Source: Dokdonia sp. PRO95
GTDB taxonomy: Bacteria; Bacteroidota; Bacteroidia; Flavobacteriales; Flavobacteriaceae
DNA length: 64,000 nucleotides
Direction: 5' to 3'
Assembly: GCF_000355805.1 (NCBI RefSeq)
Contig: NZ_CM001837.1
Span: 1,513,127 to 1,577,126, forward strand
Shown in pieces: positions 60,338 to 64,000 of the stretch (position 1 is its first letter; each line of letters opens with the position of its first letter). Both the position numbers and the translations under genes were made by a program. The notes under the pieces were generated by a model. The model was given only the letters and a program-made list of their open reading frames with translations, was not told the origin of the DNA and made no database searches.

Positions 60338-60491
60338 TGATAACTTATAAATCTATCTTAAAAGTTTTCAATAATATTGAAAATGTTGAACGTAAAATGC
60401 CGTTTTTGCAATGTCTACCTTTTAGTGTTGAACATAGTTGTGTTTTTTTCTTATAATCATTCTAAATAATAACAATGCTTTCCTTGTATAG

Positions 60492-60522
60492 TTGCCAAAA
60501 CAACGTTTGCGCCGTATTTTTG
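60492..60522 (+). promoter_or_regulatory. Promoter of the sdhCAB operon
   Basis: TTG (60492-60494), a 20-base spacer, then TATTTTTG (60515-60522): Bacteroidetes -33/-7 pattern, 27 bases before the sdhC ATG. Confidence 0.65.
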
Positions 60523-60549
60523 TATAGATTATTCCAAACCAAAAATTAA

Positions 60550-61218
60550 ATGAGCGGATTATTAAAATCTTCGATTGGCCGAAAGGTAGCCATGGCGCTA
60601 TCAGGTCTTTTTCTAGTTGTCTTTTTAACACAGCACTTTGTAATTAACAGTACAGCGGTTATTGCGCCAGATACATTTAATGCGTGGTCGCATTTTATGG
60701 GTACAAACCCATTAGTACAATATGGATTGCAGCCTGTACTTATTTTCGGAGTGGTTTTTCACTTCGTGATGGGTTTTGTGTTAGAATTACAAAACCGAAA
60801 AGCACGTCCTGTAGGATATGCACAGTACAAAGGAAGTGCAAATGCACCTTGGACATCTCGTAACATGATCATTTCTGGACTTGTGGTACTTGCGTTCTTA
60901 GGACTTCACTTTTATGATTTCTGGATTCCAGAAATGGTACATAAATATGTAGAAACGCATCCAGAAGATCCTACAAGATATTATGCAGAGACTGTTCACA
61001 AATTTGAAAGCCCTGTACGTGTAGTACTATACGTGATTTCTTTTGTGTTACTAGCACTTCACTTATGGCACGGATTTGCATCGACATTCCAGTCTGTAGG
61101 ATTTAATAATAAGTATTCTGCTGGACTTTCAAAGTTTGCTAAAGTTTGGGCAATTACAATACCTGTAGGATTTATAATTATTGCAGTATACCTGCACTTT
61201 AATCAAATTCCTCACTAA
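60550..61218 (+). CDS. sdhC: Succinate dehydrogenase cytochrome b subunit
   Basis: Single fused membrane anchor of the B-type succinate:quinone reductase, 222 residues with about five transmembrane helices. [24 protein letters not shown] near the start and several helix histidines (QHF, FHFVMGF, LHLWHGF) are candidate heme b ligands. As in other Bacteroidetes it serves menaquinone. It starts the sdhCAB operon, 27 bases after a promoter. Confidence 0.93.
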   Translation: MSGLLKSSIGRKVAMALSGLFLVVFLTQHFVINSTAVIAPDTFNAWSHFMGTNPLVQYGLQPVLIFGVVFHFVMGFVLELQNRKARPVGYAQYKGSANAPWTSRNMIISGLVVLAFLGLHFYDFWIPEMVHKYVETHPEDPTRYYAETVHKFESPVRVVLYVISFVLLALHLWHGFASTFQSVGFNNKYSAGLSKFAKVWAITIPVGFIIIAVYLHFNQIPH

Positions 61219-61229
61219 AAAATAAAGCT

Positions 61230-63242
61230 ATGGCATTAGATTCTAAAATACCCCAAGGACCACTAGCTGATAAGTGGACTAACTATAAAAATGAAATTAA
61301 CCTTGTAAACCCTGCAAACAAGCGTCTTATTGATGTGATTGTAGTAGGTACAGGTCTTGCCGGAGGATCTGCAGCAGCAACGCTTGCAGAACTAGGCTAT
61401 AACGTAAAGGCTTTTTGCTTTCAAGATTCTCCACGTCGTGCGCACTCTATTGCAGCACAGGGAGGTATTAACGCAGCAAAGAACTATCAAGGAGATGGTG
61501 ACTCTACCTACCGTTTATTTTATGATACGGTAAAAGGTGGTGATTACCGCTCACGTGAGGCAAACGTTTATCGTCTTGCTGAGGTTTCTACAAACATTAT
61601 TGATCAGTGTGTAGCTCAAGGAGTTCCTTTTGCACGTGATTATGGTGGATTGTTAGATAACCGTTCTTTTGGTGGTGTACTTGTAAGTCGTACTTTTTAT
61701 GCAAAAGGACAAACAGGACAACAATTACTACTAGGAGCATATTCTGCAATGAACCGTCAGATAGGTCGTGGTAAAATAAAAATGTATAACCGTCACGAGA
61801 TGCTAGACGTCGTAAAGGTAGACGGTAAAGCTCGTGGTATTATCACTCGTAACCTTGTTACTGGAGAAATAGAGCGTCACTCTGCACACGCGGTTGTATT
61901 AGGAACAGGTGGTTATGGAAACGTATTCTACCTTTCTACAAACGCAATGGGTTCTAACGTAACGGCAGCATGGAAAGCACACAAACGTGGCGCTTACTTT
62001 GCAAACCCTTGTTATACTCAAATACACCCTACATGTATACCAGTTTCTGGTGATCACCAGTCTAAGTTAACGCTTATGTCTGAGTCACTACGTAATGATG
62101 GTCGTATATGGGTGCCTAAGAAAAAAGAAGATGCCATCGCAATACGCGAAGGGAAGAAGAAACCTACTGAGCTTGCTGAGGACGAGAGAGATTATTATCT
62201 AGAGCGTCGCTACCCAGCCTTTGGTAACCTAGTGCCACGTGATGTAGCATCTAGAGCTGCAAAAGAACGTTGTGATGCAGGTTTTGGAGTAAATAAAACT
62301 GGAGAAGCAGTATACTTAGACTTTGCAAGCGCAATCGAGCGTTACGGTAAAGAACAAGCATATGTACAGCATAAAGATGCAAATGACAAAGCTGTCGTAA
62401 CAGCATTAGGAACAGAAGTAGTACGTAACAAATACGGAAACTTATTCCAGATGTATGAGAAGATTGTAGATCAAAATCCATACAAAACACCTATGATGAT
62501 TTACCCAGCGGTACATTATACAATGGGAGGATTATGGGTTGATTATAACTTACAGACTTCTGTAGAAGGTCTATATGCGATAGGAGAAGCAAACTTCTCA
62601 GATCACGGTGCAAACCGTTTAGGAGCTTCGGCGCTTATGCAAGGTCTTGCAGATGGATACTTTGTATTACCATATACTATAGGTGACTACCTGTCTAACG
62701 ATATCCGTACGGGTCCTATCTCTACAGACTCTCCTGAGTTTGAAGAGGCAGAGCAAAACGTGCGTAAGCAAGTAGATGCTTTAGTAAATAACAATGGAAC
62801 AAAATCTGTAGACTACTTCCACAAGAAGTTAGGTAAGATTATGTGGAACAAATGTGGTATGTCACGTAACGCCACAGATCTACAAAGTGCTATTGACGAA
62901 ATCGCATCACTACGTGATGACTTTTATAAAGAAGTACGCGTACCAGGAGGGCAGAATGAGTTTAATGAAGAACTTGCAAAAGCACTCCGTGTAGCAGATT
63001 TCTTAGAGCTAGGTGAGTTATTTGCAAAAGATGCATTAACGCGTAACGAGTCTGCTGGTGGGCACTTTAGAGAAGAGTCTGTGGAGCTTGATGGTCCGCA
63101 AAAAGGAGAAGCATTACGTGATGATGAAAATTTCACATTTGTATCTGCTTGGGAATATAAAGGAGCACCTAAGGATGCTGTTCTTCATAAAGAAGAATTG
63201 AAGTTTGAGAATATTGAGTTAAAACAAAGAAGCTATAAATAA
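61230..63242 (+). CDS. sdhA: Succinate dehydrogenase/fumarate reductase flavoprotein
   Basis: Catalytic flavoprotein of 670 residues. FAD site [20 protein letters not shown], the His-FAD linkage region [24 protein letters not shown], substrate residues near [14 protein letters not shown] and the active RxxR-type region [26 protein letters not shown], with [22 protein letters not shown]. The longer type found in B-class quinone reductases. 11-base gap after sdhC, 7 to sdhB. Confidence 0.95.
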   Translation: MALDSKIPQGPLADKWTNYKNEINLVNPANKRLIDVIVVGTGLAGGSAAATLAELGYNVKAFCFQDSPRRAHSIAAQGGINAAKNYQGDGDSTYRLFYDTVKGGDYRSREANVYRLAEVSTNIIDQCVAQGVPFARDYGGLLDNRSFGGVLVSRTFYAKGQTGQQLLLGAYSAMNRQIGRGKIKMYNRHEMLDVVKVDGKARGIITRNLVTGEIERHSAHAVVLGTGGYGNVFYLSTNAMGSNVTAAWKAHKRGAYFANPCYTQIHPTCIPVSGDHQSKLTLMSESLRNDGRIWVPKKKEDAIAIREGKKKPTELAEDERDYYLERRYPAFGNLVPRDVASRAAKERCDAGFGVNKTGEAVYLDFASAIERYGKEQAYVQHKDANDKAVVTALGTEVVRNKYGNLFQMYEKIVDQNPYKTPMMIYPAVHYTMGGLWVDYNLQTSVEGLYAIGEANFSDHGANRLGASALMQGLADGYFVLPYTIGDYLSNDIRTGPISTDSPEFEEAEQNVRKQVDALVNNNGTKSVDYFHKKLGKIMWNKCGMSRNATDLQSAIDEIASLRDDFYKEVRVPGGQNEFNEELAKALRVADFLELGELFAKDALTRNESAGGHFREESVELDGPQKGEALRDDENFTFVSAWEYKGAPKDAVLHKEELKFENIELKQRSYK

Positions 63243-63249
63243 GAAGACA

Positions 63250-63996
63250 ATGAAACTAACGCTAAAGGTATGGCGCCAGAAAAACGCCACAGCTAAAGGA
63301 AGCATAGTAACGTACCCAATCGATGGTATCGACGGTGATATGTCTTTCTTAGAAATGATGGATGTGCTTAACAATAAGCTCATTAACGAAGGAGAGGAGC
63401 CTGTAACATTTGATCACGATTGTCGTGAGGGAATTTGTGGTTCATGTTCTATGTTTATTAATGGTGAGGCGCACGGTCCAGATAGACTTGTTACTACTTG
63501 CCAGTTACACATGCGTAAATTTAAAGACGGAGATACTATTACTATAGAGCCTTTTAGAGCAGCGGGATTCCCTGTAATAAAAGATCTTATGGTGGATCGT
63601 TCATCTTTTGACCGTATACAGCACGCAGGAGGATTTATATCTGTAAATACGTCTGGTAACACACAAGATGCAAACTCGATTCCTATCGAAAAGGAAAATG
63701 CAGACGACGCGTTTGCGGCGGCTACATGTATCGGTTGTGGAGCATGTGTTGCAAGTTGTAAGAACTCTAGTGCAATGCTATTTGTAGGAGCAAAGGTGAG
63801 TCAGTTTGCATTACTTCCACAAGGTGAAGTAGAGGCAACTACTCGTGTTCTTAACATGGTAAAGCAAATGGACGAAGAAGGTTTTGGTAACTGTACAAAT
63901 ACTGGTGCTTGTGAGGTTGAGTGTCCTAAAGGGATATCTCTAGAAAACATAGCACGTATGAACCGTGAGTACCTTTCTGCTTCACTAAAAGGATAA
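63250..63996 (+). CDS. sdhB: Succinate dehydrogenase iron-sulfur subunit
   Basis: Electron-transfer subunit of 248 residues. The 2Fe-2S domain has [24 protein letters not shown] with a later TTCQLHM; the bacterial-ferredoxin part has [15 protein letters not shown] and [15 protein letters not shown] for the 4Fe-4S and 3Fe-4S clusters. All expected cysteines are present. It completes sdhCAB; the stop lies 4 bases before the window end, so anything downstream is not visible. Confidence 0.95.
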   Translation: MKLTLKVWRQKNATAKGSIVTYPIDGIDGDMSFLEMMDVLNNKLINEGEEPVTFDHDCREGICGSCSMFINGEAHGPDRLVTTCQLHMRKFKDGDTITIEPFRAAGFPVIKDLMVDRSSFDRIQHAGGFISVNTSGNTQDANSIPIEKENADDAFAAATCIGCGACVASCKNSSAMLFVGAKVSQFALLPQGEVEATTRVLNMVKQMDEEGFGNCTNTGACEVECPKGISLENIARMNREYLSASLKG

Positions 63997-64000
63997 TTTA

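Larger units (their letters stand above)
60152..60549. other. Gap before the succinate dehydrogenase operon
   Basis: This 398-base gap holds a terminator for the VPS10-like gene, palindrome copy 19 and the sdhC promoter. No coding frame is convincing. Confidence 0.7.

Noticed and set aside
1-64000. CRISPR array, insertion sequence or prophage
   Set aside because: No tandem spaced repeats, transposase, integrase or phage structural genes were found; the dispersed palindrome is irregularly spaced over kilobases.

Overview
The window is a gene-dense, AT-rich stretch of a Flavobacteriaceae (Bacteroidetes) chromosome. The placement rests on Bacteroidetes-restricted families (DUF3078, DUF2480, DUF4271, DUF4296), flavobacterial TAnnTTTG promoter elements, weak or absent Shine-Dalgarno signals, a mevalonate pathway, a three-gene SdhCAB operon and a class I ribonucleotide reductase whose ATP-cone sits on NrdB. 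A marine genus near Dokdonia or Leeuwenhoekiella is my inference. No phage, insertion sequence, CRISPR array or rRNA was seen; nearly everything is core metabolism.

Layout: 1-5.4 kb holds the end of an upstream gene, a BaiN-type flavoprotein, DUF1697, TspO and an isoprenoid operon (mvaD, mevalonate kinase, UbiA prenyltransferase). 5.5-8.0 kb has a cold-shock protein, two small membrane proteins and aspS. 8.2-13.2 kb has DUF3050, hemD with DUF4271, and an operon of polyprenol-phosphate mannose synthase, dihydroorotase and a DUF4296 lipoprotein. 13.2-22 kb has an epimerase, tyrS, a YHS protein, a LuxE-like enzyme, a two-component system, a glycosyltransferase, trmB, a LysE transporter and an alkyltransferase-like protein. 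22-25 kb is an iron-sulfur/electron-transfer cluster (Mrp, NifU, ferredoxin reductase, ferredoxin). Two tRNA-Pro genes lie at 26.1 and 26.9 kb. 27-38.5 kb is the minus-strand suf region (sufA, B, C, D, S, E, DUF59), interrupted by a metallo-beta-lactamase lipoprotein and followed by DUF2480 and two DUF3078 genes. 38.9-42 kb is nrdB-nrdA. 42-64 kb holds a large hydrolase, a TonB receptor, TauE exporter, ThuA lipoprotein, thiL, a hydrolase, brnQ, an ACT protein divergent from aspartate kinase, aminopeptidase P, an exported carbonic anhydrase, a VPS10/sortilin-like protein and sdhCAB.

The most striking signal is not a gene. A palindrome, CGCTTTCGCGAAAGCG, occurs 19 times with its 14-base core intact, about once per 3.3 kb, in 11 coding sequences and 8 intergenic gaps. 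Ten of the eleven coding copies are in the one phase that reads Ala-Phe-Ala-Lys-Ala from either strand, and several seem to sit where the protein family already has similar residues, so they look like in-place sequence conversion rather than insertion. I do not recall a description of it; uptake-signal, chromosome-organisation and HIP1-like explanations are all open.
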